This document shows positions 54,029 to 62,366 of a stretch of DNA of 64,000 bases, piece after piece. How positions within the stretch are numbered: the first letter of the stretch is position 1; every line of letters begins with the position of its first letter. The stretch is from Bdellovibrio sp. 28-41-41. Its GTDB lineage: Bacteria; Bdellovibrionota; Bdellovibrionia; Bdellovibrionales; Bdellovibrionaceae. The stretch is taken from assembly GCA_002256935.1 (NCBI GenBank), contig NCGL01000005.1, forward strand, positions 41,015-105,014. The letters are read 5' to 3'. The position numbers and the translations under genes are program-made. The notes under the pieces are model-generated. The model made no database searches. It saw only the letters and a list, made by a program, of their open reading frames with translations, and was not told where the DNA came from.

Positions 54029-54241
54029 TTAAAACATTGGTTTCAAATAAAAGCTCAGTTGCGACAGCGTTCGAGCAGTCTCGAAGTCAATTGGCTCAAT
54101 TCCTCGTCGTTTAAGCGATTTATATTCTTCGTGCGAGTGAGCAACTGCGCTCATCGGGTTATAGACCCAAGTGCCTAATCCGAAATGCCACATTTGTTCT
54201 CCTAGGTGTTTCGATTGTGCGAATAGATTTGGAATTTTCAT
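54029..54241 (-). CDS. Small protein of unknown function
   Basis: The 70-residue protein has an Arg/Lys-rich segment (EEYKSLKRRGIEPIDFETAR) and an aromatic N-terminus. Its start overlaps the previous stop by four bases (ATGA). No family known; co-transcribed with the small genes at the head of the transfer operon. Confidence 0.5.
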   Translation of the reverse strand: MKIPNLFAQSKHLGEQMWHFGLGTWVYNPMSAVAHSHEEYKSLKRRGIEPIDFETARTLSQLSFYLKPMF

Positions 54242-54390
54242 TTTAACCGCCCGTAGATAAGTTTTCTTCCGGCTTGAAATCCAGAAACTAAATCGAGACG
54301 AACTTTTTCATCGTCGCAATAGTTTTGAATTAAGTTTTCAAGCTCCACGTCTCTAAAAATTTCACGATCATTCAATTCATTGTTATCCAT
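54238..54390 (-). CDS. Small acidic protein of unknown function
   Basis: A 50-residue reading from ATG 54390 with AGGAGG just before it (NNELNDREIFRDVELENLI). Helical and acidic, ending in GRKLIYGRLK. It is coupled to the next gene by ATGA overlap. Function unknown. Confidence 0.5.
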   Translation of the reverse strand: MDNNELNDREIFRDVELENLIQNYCDDEKVRLDLVSGFQAGRKLIYGRLK

Positions 54391-54398
54391 ATTTCCTC

Positions 54399-54596
54399 CT
54401 AAATTTTCTTGGCATGCGTATTCAACGCTAACCATGCTGTGACCAACTCCGGGTCGACTAAACTGATTTTTTTATTCTTGTTACTTAGAACTTTTGCTTG
54501 AATCGTGCTCGAGTAATTGCAGTTCGCGCAGTAGTTATGCGATTGAAACCACTCCAGACAGTGCTCTAAGCATCGTGGACATTTTCCGCAGCCCAT
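54399..54596 (-). CDS. Zinc-ribbon-like small protein heading the transfer operon
   Basis: ATG at 54596 is preceded by GGGGAGG. The 65-residue product starts MGCGKCPRCLEHCLEW, with a second pair CANCNYSS: two CxxC motifs, a zinc-ribbon fold. As the first gene of the conjugation operon it may be a regulator, but this is inference. Confidence 0.55.
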   Translation of the reverse strand: MGCGKCPRCLEHCLEWFQSHNYCANCNYSSTIQAKVLSNKNKKISLVDPELVTAWLALNTHAKKI

Positions 54597-54671
54597 TCTT
54601 TTCCTCCCCCGATGGATGCGCTCATCGTTCTCGCAGACACTCATTGCATTCGCGAAACCAACTCGTGCCAG

Positions 54672-54687
54672 CAGCTAAGTTATTGAA
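54672..54687. other. Candidate right attachment repeat (attR)
   Basis: CAGCTAAGTTATTGAA matches 32945-32960 in 15 of 16 bases. It lies 76 bases before the first gene of the transfer operon and would define an element of about 21.7 kb. Confidence 0.35.
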
Positions 54688-54734
54688 TTTGTTGAGTTTG
54701 AAAAAATGCCAAAATCAAAGCAAATTAATTAAAT

Positions 54735-54841
54735 GGCCTTAGTCGGCCGAACCGATTGAACACGGCTCCAATGAACGGCCAGAGTTGGCCAAAGACGCTT
54801 TTTCTCTAAGTTTATGTAACATCTCTGGGCCAGAACTGGCC
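54735..54841. promoter_or_regulatory. Three spaced GGCC-GGCC palindromes
   Basis: GGCCTTAGTCGGCC (54735-54748), GGCCAGAGTTGGCC (54777-54790) and the perfect palindrome GGCCAGAACTGGCC (54828-54841), starts 42 and 51 bases apart. They could be operator sites. The 54597-54993 space otherwise holds no gene. Confidence 0.55.
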
Positions 54842-54960
54842 ATTTTGATACAGATTCTGCTAATTCTTCATTTTATGATCTAAATGGTAGGGAAAAATTC
54901 GCAGCTTACGTTCATTATCAAAACGAGACGATTTAGGTGATTCTAACTAATAAAAACCGT

Positions 54961-54987
54961 TAAAGTTTTTTTCACTCTCGACGATAG
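54961..54987 (+). promoter_or_regulatory. Flagellar sigma (FliA/sigma-28) type promoter
   Basis: TAAAGTTT (54961-54968), exactly 11 bases, then GACGATAG (54980-54987). The known consensus is TAAAGTTT-N11-GCCGATAA: 8 of 8 and 6 of 8 match. The start codon is six bases beyond, so the transcript would be almost leaderless. Confidence 0.7.
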
Positions 54988-54993
54988 TTCAGT

Positions 54994-55980
54994 ATGGCGA
55001 TTTCTGCAGCTGATCTTGTTTCAGTGCCTATAGAATATATTGTTCCCAACGTCACTTTACCGGGGGATGTTTACTTCAAGCTAAGCGAGAGCCATTTTGT
55101 CATCATTGGGAGAGAAGGAACTCGCGAACATTTTAAAAGTCTGCATTTTTATGAGAAAATCAAGGATGCGGTCTTCATTAAAAAAACGGATCTAAGAAAG
55201 TTTTCTTCGTTAAAAGTACTTAGCGCCAGTGAAATTATGAAAAACGACGACGCTCCTATTGATCAAAAAGTTGACGTCCTGTCGCATACAATGGCCTCTG
55301 TATTTACAAATATTCAAGAACTTGGTTTTAGCAACGAGTCCTTGGGTAATACTAAATTCATCGCAGGCTCCGTACTAAAAGTCATCAATGACACGCCAAA
55401 GTTGTCTCTGTTAATGTCACTAATGAACTCAATATCCGCTGAAATCATTAGGCACTCAATGGCCGTAAGTATGATTTCTATACTTATAGCTAAATCAAAG
55501 GGATGGAATAACCAATCACTTCTGGAAAAAATAGCGCTTGGAGCGGTTCTGCATGACATCGGCCTAAAAGAATATCCTGCCGAATTTTTAAATAAGCCTC
55601 GGGCTAGTTACACAGCAGAAGATTTAGAATATTATCAACGCCATGCCTTTCGAGGCATTGAAATTTTGAAAACCGTAGAAAATATACCAGATGAGGTAAT
55701 GGCAATCGTGGGTGAGCACCATGAAAATGCTATAGGGCAAGGATACCCTAGGGGAACGCGAGATGTTCGACTGCATCCGTTCTCAAAAGTTGTTGCTCTG
55801 GCCGACGCATTTTGCGAACTGACCTTTAAAGACGTTAACAATCAAAATCCCGTTGACCCAGACCAAGCGTTGCATATTATTGAATTCAGCCTTGGTCAGC
55901 CGTTCAACAAAGAATGCTTTGTTGCGCTTAAAAACGTCCTATTGAACGGAATTAAAAGAGCCTCAGTTAAAATTGTTTAA
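54994..55980 (+). CDS. HD-GYP-type c-di-GMP phosphodiesterase candidate
   Basis: The 328-residue protein has an N-terminal domain of about 120 residues with no clear fold, and an HD-GYP domain: HSMAVSMISI, GAVLHDIGLKEYPAE (HD pair), HAFRGIEIL, and GEHHENAIGQGYPRG (HHExxGxGYP). These bind the di-iron or tri-metal centre and cut cyclic-di-GMP. It is 165 bases upstream of the motor gene on the same strand and has a flagellar-sigma-type promoter, tying it to motility. Confidence 0.85.
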   Translation: MAISAADLVSVPIEYIVPNVTLPGDVYFKLSESHFVIIGREGTREHFKSLHFYEKIKDAVFIKKTDLRKFSSLKVLSASEIMKNDDAPIDQKVDVLSHTMASVFTNIQELGFSNESLGNTKFIAGSVLKVINDTPKLSLLMSLMNSISAEIIRHSMAVSMISILIAKSKGWNNQSLLEKIALGAVLHDIGLKEYPAEFLNKPRASYTAEDLEYYQRHAFRGIEILKTVENIPDEVMAIVGEHHENAIGQGYPRGTRDVRLHPFSKVVALADAFCELTFKDVNNQNPVDPDQALHIIEFSLGQPFNKECFVALKNVLLNGIKRASVKIV

Positions 55981-56145
55981 AAACTTGTTTCATTGTTTAT
56001 CTGTTTCTAAATAAGACAAAATACGAAATCAAAAAATTGGCCTTTTACTCAACTCACCACTCAATATATAATTTATTTAAAATTAGATATCAAAAGTCAC
56101 TAAGGTCTAGTTAAGATCATTCACTCTTTGTCCGAATATTGTTAT

Positions 56146-58035
56146 GTGAAAATATTTAAGTCTTTCATCATCCTGTTAATCGGTCTCTCTATCTTTGGTG
56201 TTTCTTCGGCATTTAGTGCTGAAACAGCAACACGTCCCGAGCTGATCGAAATCAAGTCTCGTTTAGAAGACTCAATTGCAAGACGATACAAAGAAAGAAT
56301 ATCAACCCGAATACCTCAAGAGTTATTCAATGTTGCCGTTCAAACGGAGCTAGCAATTCATGATCCTAAGTCTGGACAACATCAAGCTAGCGAAAACACG
56401 GATGTAAAAAGCAAAAGCACGTCGGTGGACATGTCGGATTTAAATTTAGGAATTATAGAATCAATTGCCACCGTGATTGATGGTCAAAACCCAGAAAAAA
56501 GACTCGACATTGCCAAAAGCTTTTTGGAGCGTGTTGAAATTAAAAAAATAGAAGTCATCGTTGGATTTAGCCCAAAATTGGGTGAGGAATATAAAAAAGC
56601 ATTCAAACCTTGGCTAAGCACCACGGTAAAAGCTGATTTTGGCAATATCGGTTCAATCAAAATTGCTGAGCTTGCACCGATTCCAAAAGAAGAGACCCCA
56701 ATTCCTCCGCAACTTGAGGAAAGACCAAGAGTTTTAACATTTGAAGAAAAGTTTGGAAACTACCAGAATGCAATCGGCTTTGGTTTATTTTCGCTAATCG
56801 TCCTTATTGGTATTTTCTTAATAAAGATGATTCCCTCTAGAGACGTTAAAGAACAAATGAGTCTTTCTTTGAAAATTCAGGAAATGAAAAATTCTCAGTT
56901 GAACTTACAAGGCCCTAGCAGCGGCAGTAAAGCACTTGCTGAGTCCAAAAAATCTGAAAAGCAAGATATTCAACTTAGCGCTAGTTTGTTGTTTGATACT
57001 TTCAAAGAGCATCAGCGGAAGGTTGCGCTAATTGCCCTATCAAGTCCAGCAATAGCGGACTTGGTTTTTGATCGATGGTTCGAGGAAGGCCTTGATGGTC
57101 GAAAAAAGGTCGCTTCACTAGTTGACTGCGTACTTACTTTTTATGGAAATAACAAAGGCGATACACAATTAAACCCGCCAAACTGGAATTTGCCTGAGAG
57201 AATTAAAAACGACAAAGAACTTCCATCTGTTTTTACTTCGTTTTCTACGTTATCGCTTCAAGAAAGAACATCTTTAGTCGAAAAGACCTATTGGGACCTT
57301 CTATCTGTAAAAACTTTGGGTGACAAACTAACAAGCTTACCATTTTCTAGCGTTGCTCAACTTTCAGCTTCAAAAATTCAAAAAGTTCTGAGCAAACAAG
57401 ATAAAAAAGTCCAGTCACTTACGATCTTACATTTACCTCAAGAGAAAATGGAAGAGGTTGTCTCTGCACTCAGCTTTGAAGAAAAAAAGAGTATGATAGT
57501 CGAAGCCTTCACGATTCCTAGAATGAAGCCTCAAGAAATTGAAATGGCAGATCAGTCTCTTAAGTTTCTTATCAAAAAAGAAGAGGGCGTTGAAGACGGC
57601 ATGATCGAGATTCAGTCGATGATACCGAATATGCTCATGTGCCTATCACCATATGAAGAAATTCAATTGGTTCAGCAGATTCTGCCCACGTTGTCAGATC
57701 AGGGACTGTATATTAAACAAAACTATCCGAGCTTGGCATTTATTTCAAAATGGCCAGAAGATAAACTGAAATTCCTATTAACCGGAGTTCAACCAAACGA
57801 CGTATTGGCTCTTGTTAAGGCCGTACCGGAATCCTCAGAAATAATATTTTCAGTGATTCCAACTCGAACTCAAACAATTTTAAAAGATTCCATCAATAAG
57901 ACCCTATCGCCTGAAGAAATTAACCGAGGTCTTGAAGGAATACGATTGAAATTATTTAGGGCGGTCAACGATGGCCAAATAAACTTAGATCAAATTTTTA
58001 GAGAATCATCAAACGAAAAAACCAAGGCAGCATGA
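56146..58035 (+). CDS. FliF-FliG-like fused rotor protein candidate
   Basis: About 629 residues. A signal/helix 1 (KIFKSFIILLIGLSIFGVSS) precedes a 180-residue periplasmic domain with RLEDSIARRYKERISTRIP and a ring-motif-like fold (EVIVGFSPKLGEEYKKAFKP). Helix 2 is GFGLFSLIVLIGIFLIKM (about 211-228). The cytoplasm has an FliG-M-like block (IQKVLSKQDKKVQSLTILHL to ADQSLKFLIK, about 410-475). The end resembles FliG-C: LALVKAVPESSEIIFSVIPT, RTQTILKDSINKTLSPEEIN, where K, R and D align with torque residues. GTG at 56146 is chosen; TTG at 56128 is an alternative. Confidence 0.72.
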   Translation: MKIFKSFIILLIGLSIFGVSSAFSAETATRPELIEIKSRLEDSIARRYKERISTRIPQELFNVAVQTELAIHDPKSGQHQASENTDVKSKSTSVDMSDLNLGIIESIATVIDGQNPEKRLDIAKSFLERVEIKKIEVIVGFSPKLGEEYKKAFKPWLSTTVKADFGNIGSIKIAELAPIPKEETPIPPQLEERPRVLTFEEKFGNYQNAIGFGLFSLIVLIGIFLIKMIPSRDVKEQMSLSLKIQEMKNSQLNLQGPSSGSKALAESKKSEKQDIQLSASLLFDTFKEHQRKVALIALSSPAIADLVFDRWFEEGLDGRKKVASLVDCVLTFYGNNKGDTQLNPPNWNLPERIKNDKELPSVFTSFSTLSLQERTSLVEKTYWDLLSVKTLGDKLTSLPFSSVAQLSASKIQKVLSKQDKKVQSLTILHLPQEKMEEVVSALSFEEKKSMIVEAFTIPRMKPQEIEMADQSLKFLIKKEEGVEDGMIEIQSMIPNMLMCLSPYEEIQLVQQILPTLSDQGLYIKQNYPSLAFISKWPEDKLKFLLTGVQPNDVLALVKAVPESSEIIFSVIPTRTQTILKDSINKTLSPEEINRGLEGIRLKLFRAVNDGQINLDQIFRESSNEKTKAA

Positions 58036-58043
58036 GGTAACCT

Positions 58044-58835
58044 ATGAATATTTCATCAATACTTGGTCTCATTATAGCAACATCAGTTTTTATTGGTGGG
58101 ATTTTGTCATCAACAAGCAATTGGAAAATCTATTTGAACATCCATGCCTTCGTCATTGTGATAGGCGGAACTTTGGCTGCGACATTGGTCAGTTTTCCAA
58201 TTAAACAACTCGTAAAGCTTTGGAAGGTATTTTTCGCTAAGGTTCTTGGCAAAGGAAGCTCACCGCATTTAAAGGTTATTGAAGAAGTTATCGATCTATC
58301 AAGAGGAATTCAAAACAATGAAAACTACCTTTCCGAAAATGTAGATAAAATCAAGGTTCATTTTCTTAAGGAAGCTGTACAGTTACAAATTGAAGGTGGG
58401 ATCTCCGACTCAAAAATTGACCAAGTATTAAAAAAGCGAGCCGAGGTCCATTTCATCAGATACGAAGAAGAAGCCCACGTCTTTAAGACTGTCGCAAGAT
58501 TTCCTCCTGCATTTGGACTCTTGGGAGCTGTGTCTGGTATGATTGCATTAATGGGCGGATTGGGTTCCCCGGATTCATTTAAACAAATTGGCCCAGCCAT
58601 GGCTGTCGCGATGGTTGCCACAATGTACGGGATTGCTATCGCTAATTTTATATTTGTTCCAATGGGTGAGTATTTGTCGAAGCTTAACAAAGAAGATCAC
58701 TTGATGCGAAATATAGTTATTGATGCCATCAAACTATTGAGAAGCCGCGAACATCCTGTCGTGGTAGAAGAACATTTAAAGAGCTATTTACTATCCTCTG
58801 AACGCTCGATGCTTAACACGCCGAAGGCTTCCTAA
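58044..58835 (+). CDS. motA: MotA/PomA-like stator protein
   Basis: The 263-residue protein has four membrane helices, the first pair at the N-terminus and the second as ARFPPAFGLLGAVSGMIALM (with conserved Pro) and GPAMAVAMVATMYGIAIANF. The cytoplasmic loop (about 65-150) is basic and acidic. It forms the channel with MotB and pushes on FliG-like domains. It begins eight bases after the rotor-like gene stop (GAGG upstream), so the pair is one operon. Confidence 0.9.
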   Translation: MNISSILGLIIATSVFIGGILSSTSNWKIYLNIHAFVIVIGGTLAATLVSFPIKQLVKLWKVFFAKVLGKGSSPHLKVIEEVIDLSRGIQNNENYLSENVDKIKVHFLKEAVQLQIEGGISDSKIDQVLKKRAEVHFIRYEEEAHVFKTVARFPPAFGLLGAVSGMIALMGGLGSPDSFKQIGPAMAVAMVATMYGIAIANFIFVPMGEYLSKLNKEDHLMRNIVIDAIKLLRSREHPVVVEEHLKSYLLSSERSMLNTPKAS

Positions 58836-58859
58836 ATATGAAATCAAGGAGCTTCTAGT

Positions 58860-59633
58860 ATGGGCGCATTTAAGCTCAAACCACCACAAAAGAATCTGCC
58901 GTCTGAACGGAAGTTTCCCTATATCGATTCTGAATTGAATGAAGGGAACTACATCGAACAAGAGATGTTACTTCAGCAGTTAACAACGCAGCCTTCTGAG
59001 GATGGAGAAAGTCTTTGGCTGCTATCGTATTCTGACATGATGACGTTGTTATTCGGTTTTTTTGTTCTCCTAATGAGCTTTTCAAAAATTGACGTTGAAG
59101 CATTTGAGAAAGTGAAAAAAGAAACTACAACTGTCTTTGGAGGCGAATACCAAAAGCCATTTCAGAAAATGAAAGAAGATCTAAAAGAAGAAGTCAAACT
59201 GCAAGGCCTAAATGACAAAGCCGTTTTCGATGAACTTGAAAAAGGTTTGACGATCACATTTCGAGGATCTATTTTTTTTGATTCGGGATCGGCCGATTTA
59301 AAGCCTGAGGCTATTGACCTTTTAAAAAAAGTAATTCCAGTAGTTAAAAAACAAGATTCTAAGTTTAATGTTGTGGTCGAAGGCCACACCGACGACAATC
59401 CTATTCAAAGCGAAAAGTTCCCAAGCAATTGGGAGCTTTCTAGTAATCGAGCTTCCGCTGTTTTACGACTTTTCGAAGAAAACGGATTTGATAAATCGCA
59501 TTTAAGGGCTATTGGTTTTGCAGACACTTTGCCAATTTTACCCAACCGAGATGATAAGAACAAAACCATCCCTGAAAACCAAAGTCAAAACAGACGAATT
59601 GTTCTTAAATTGGTAAGAGTCACAAAAAAATAA
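58860..59633 (+). CDS. motB: MotB/PomB-like stator protein
   Basis: The 257-residue protein has one helix with the ion-binding Asp in LLSYSDMMTLLFGFFVLLMS, then SKIDVEAFEKVKKE (plug-like) and an OmpA-like peptidoglycan domain (about 140-250: FDSGSADLKPEAIDLLKK, VVEGHTDDNPIQSEKF, NRRIVLKL). The helix and next residues look more PomB-like than E. coli MotB. Ion choice cannot be read from sequence. It is 24 bases after motA. Confidence 0.9.
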   Translation: MGAFKLKPPQKNLPSERKFPYIDSELNEGNYIEQEMLLQQLTTQPSEDGESLWLLSYSDMMTLLFGFFVLLMSFSKIDVEAFEKVKKETTTVFGGEYQKPFQKMKEDLKEEVKLQGLNDKAVFDELEKGLTITFRGSIFFDSGSADLKPEAIDLLKKVIPVVKKQDSKFNVVVEGHTDDNPIQSEKFPSNWELSSNRASAVLRLFEENGFDKSHLRAIGFADTLPILPNRDDKNKTIPENQSQNRRIVLKLVRVTKK

Positions 59634-59636
59634 ATT

Positions 59637-60227
59637 TCAAAACGTAAGGTAGCCACCGAAAAGAAGATTAACAGCTTCAATGGCGCCTGATCCCATCACA
59701 GCTGTCCCGTAGTTCCACTCCCCGACAAAACCCCAAGAGTCGCTCATTGGATATTCAACGCCACTCTTAAGTGAAAGATATCCTCCTGCCGCCAACACAT
59801 CATCTTGAGTAGAATTGCTAACAATAGAAGCCTGAGCAAAACCCAAACCCAAGCCAAAATAGGTTAAGTAACCCTGCATTGATATCTGAGAACTATCTTT
59901 CCCTGAAATATTTTTTGTCATCTTTGGACTCAACCAAGGATAAAACTTCAAGCCTGCACCGGTAAAACCTACACTTGATCCAGAACTCCCAAGACTCCTA
60001 AAATGTTCAGCAAAAATAAAATAGGGACCCGAAAGTGGGAAATCGATACTAACGCCAAAGGCTCCCGGAGATTCTTTTCGAGTCGATTTTTGGCCACTTG
60101 CAGACTTTGCAACTGCGTCCCCAAGGCCCGTGGTAAAAATAGTTCTCGTTTGCTCAGCTAAACTACTTTCTCCGGAGGTTAAAATACCCATGATAGCTAT
60201 CCAAAAAAAAAGACTAAAAAATCTCAT
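59637..60227 (-). CDS. Outer-membrane beta-barrel protein
   Basis: The 196-residue secreted protein has a signal peptide and about eight amphipathic strands (FGVSIDFPLSGPYFIFAEHF, YLTYFGLGLGFAQASI), ending in Phe (LLFGGYLTF), as barrels do. Its stop is three bases from the motB stop (convergent). It starts in the stop of the TPR gene (ATGA), so it belongs to the minus-strand operon. Confidence 0.7.
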   Translation of the reverse strand: MRFFSLFFWIAIMGILTSGESSLAEQTRTIFTTGLGDAVAKSASGQKSTRKESPGAFGVSIDFPLSGPYFIFAEHFRSLGSSGSSVGFTGAGLKFYPWLSPKMTKNISGKDSSQISMQGYLTYFGLGLGFAQASIVSNSTQDDVLAAGGYLSLKSGVEYPMSDSWGFVGEWNYGTAVMGSGAIEAVNLLFGGYLTF

Positions 60228-60862
60228 TTCTTTTTTTCCTCTCTAATTTTAGCAATCATCTTAATGGCCTCATCAAACGAGCTATCGAGTGCGAGGGCTT
60301 TTTCAAACCACTTTAACGCTTCGTCGTAGTTTTTTTGCAAATAATAAACAGAGCCCTTCAACGAAAGTGCTCTAATAAAACTAGGGTCTACTTCTAAAAC
60401 TTTATCAATATCAACAAACGCCCTTTCAAACTGACCTGCCTGAGCGAATTTTTGAGCGTTATGAAGTTTCTGTAATATGTCTCGTGCTTGGCTAACGTCT
60501 TTAAGCGGAGTCAACTTAACATAAACTTGCGTCGAAGTCAGTCCAAAAGGCTTCGACGGCAAAAGGACTATTTTGGTATCAAAGTCCTTTGATTCAAAGC
60601 TTAAATTTAAAAACTCACCCGAGGCAGGAGTACCCCCAACTTTGTCGCCAAGATCTGTATAGGATATCTCAATCGGGGTTTTCCCTAACGACTTTTTTTG
60701 GGACGAGTTCTGTTGGGCCGCAAAAACTTCGATATCACTAGGTTCGCTTTGAATTTTAATTTTACTTGAACACCCTAAAAGAAAACAAAGTGAACCAAGA
60801 AATAACTTTCTAACATTGCTCTTCGAAAAAGCAAGATTGACTTTACACATGTTCATTTCCAT
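60224..60862 (-). CDS. PEGA-TPR lipoprotein
   Basis: About 212 residues: lipobox in LGSLCFLLGCSSK, a PEGA-like domain (IKIQSEPSDIEVFAAQQNSS, then SLGKTPIEI), and TPR repeats (RALSLKGSVYYLQKNYDEAL; FEKALALDSSFDEAI). It may scaffold an envelope complex. It overlaps the phosphatase gene by 20 bases and the barrel gene by four. Inner ATGs (MNMCK, MCK) are alternative starts. Confidence 0.75.
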   Translation of the reverse strand: MEMNMCKVNLAFSKSNVRKLFLGSLCFLLGCSSKIKIQSEPSDIEVFAAQQNSSQKKSLGKTPIEISYTDLGDKVGGTPASGEFLNLSFESKDFDTKIVLLPSKPFGLTSTQVYVKLTPLKDVSQARDILQKLHNAQKFAQAGQFERAFVDIDKVLEVDPSFIRALSLKGSVYYLQKNYDEALKWFEKALALDSSFDEAIKMIAKIREEKKK

Positions 60863-62348
60863 TCCTTATTTTACTCCATTTTACTACAAAAAAAGACAGG
60901 TCATCAACTAATTCAGCCGTTGATTTAAATTGCAGAACATTTCTTCTAATCTTCTCCAAAAGATCTTGAGATGAATTCCTTTTTCTCTGATCTTTGCATA
61001 TAAGTTTAAACAGATTGCGTTCGCCGAATGCTTTACCTTCCGGATTTTGCACATCCAAAAGCCCATCAGAGAAAAAAACCATCGATTCTCCATCATCAAT
61101 TTGAAATTTAGAGGCTTTATATTTTGCGTTCGCATTTTCTCCAAGTCTTGGCCCAGGATCAGACATAAAAAACTTTAAATCTTTTTTAATCAAGTCCCTA
61201 TCCTCGGAGGGAAGCGAAAACGGAACTTCATGGCTAGCGTTAGCAATATTAATTTCACCGGATTCTGTATTCAAAGACGCTACAACACAAGTCATCATTA
61301 ATTTTCCCCCTGCTGTATCGCAGATGACTTGGTTTAGTTTTTCCAATGTATCGACTGGAGAAATAAATGACGACGATATTAAACTTACCGCGGCCCTAGC
61401 AACGCCAGTCAGCATTGCTGAATTTAGTCCGTGACCTGTAACATCTCCGATCAGAAAAACAAACAAATGATCTTTTTGAAAATAGTACCACCAATCTCCA
61501 CCAGCATGACTGGCTGGCTGGAAAAATCCGGCAAAACTAGCGCCGCCAAAATCATTGACTGGCTCAGGAAAAAAACTTTTCTGTAGGTTTCCCGCCAAGC
61601 TCATTTCTGTTTCGATTTTTGTCTTTTCCTCTTTTTCAAATATTAGATTTTTAATCTGTTTACGCATGATTTGAAATTGGTTAGTCATTGTCGCAACTTC
61701 ATCCTCATCATTCGAAGTTGGTAATTCAGTGTCGAACTTACCTCCGCCAAAATCACTCATTGCTTGAGATAAAACCTTAATTCCATTTGTCAGTTTATTC
61801 GAATATAATATTGATATCAATATTGCGATTGACAGCAAGGCAACAAATGCAGCCACTGCTTTGAATAAAAAAAGTACTGAAGCTCTATCAGCCAGTGATG
61901 ATGGTGTTGTAATAATAAATATGAGTGGATTTAGACTATCATTATTTACTCTCAAAAAAGATACTAGCAAGCTCCCTTTATCTTTTGCTTTAACTTCAAA
62001 GCTTCCCTCGCCGCTTGTCTGACTAAGTAGCTTTTGGTAAACTTCTGAACCATAAACAGTTTCAAGACTTTCTTTTTCTTCGGGCCATAGTTTTCCTGTA
62101 GGTGTGATAATAACCAGGTTTTCAAAACCCTCCTGTTTTTTCAAATTAGAAATGGCTTCTCTTAAGTTTTCAGGTTTCTGAGAATTCAAAAAAATAAGAT
62201 TTGTCGAATTCAGTAGGTTAAACTGATTCTCTAGTAAAGAGAGTTTCTTATCGTTTACAAAAGTAGTTATCGCAAAATGCAGAAAAATCCCAAGGCAAAG
62301 GGATGGAATAACGACTAACAATGCTAAAAACTTGATTCTTAGACTCAT
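60843..62348 (-). CDS. Membrane sensor with HAMP and PP2C (SpoIIE/RsbU-type) phosphatase
   Basis: The 501-residue protein has two membrane helices flanking a periplasmic sensor domain (about 25-170), a HAMP-like linker (LSQAMSDFGGGKFDTELP) and a phosphatase (about 275-495) with metal motifs GGDWWYYF, GDVTGHGLNSAML, FFSDGLLD and DDLSFFVVK. It dephosphorylates a regulator, classically an anti-anti-sigma-like protein. It heads the operon with the lipoprotein and barrel. Confidence 0.85.
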   Translation of the reverse strand: MSLRIKFLALLVVIPSLCLGIFLHFAITTFVNDKKLSLLENQFNLLNSTNLIFLNSQKPENLREAISNLKKQEGFENLVIITPTGKLWPEEKESLETVYGSEVYQKLLSQTSGEGSFEVKAKDKGSLLVSFLRVNNDSLNPLIFIITTPSSLADRASVLFLFKAVAAFVALLSIAILISILYSNKLTNGIKVLSQAMSDFGGGKFDTELPTSNDEDEVATMTNQFQIMRKQIKNLIFEKEEKTKIETEMSLAGNLQKSFFPEPVNDFGGASFAGFFQPASHAGGDWWYYFQKDHLFVFLIGDVTGHGLNSAMLTGVARAAVSLISSSFISPVDTLEKLNQVICDTAGGKLMMTCVVASLNTESGEINIANASHEVPFSLPSEDRDLIKKDLKFFMSDPGPRLGENANAKYKASKFQIDDGESMVFFSDGLLDVQNPEGKAFGERNLFKLICKDQRKRNSSQDLLEKIRRNVLQFKSTAELVDDLSFFVVKWSKIRNGNEHV

Positions 62349-62366
62349 TGGTAAATAATAGATCTT

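Noticed and set aside
54650..54680. TGGCACGAGTTGG on the minus strand, like a sigma-54 promoter before the transfer operon
   Set aside because: The -24-like half fits but the GC element expected at -12 is absent at the right spacing.
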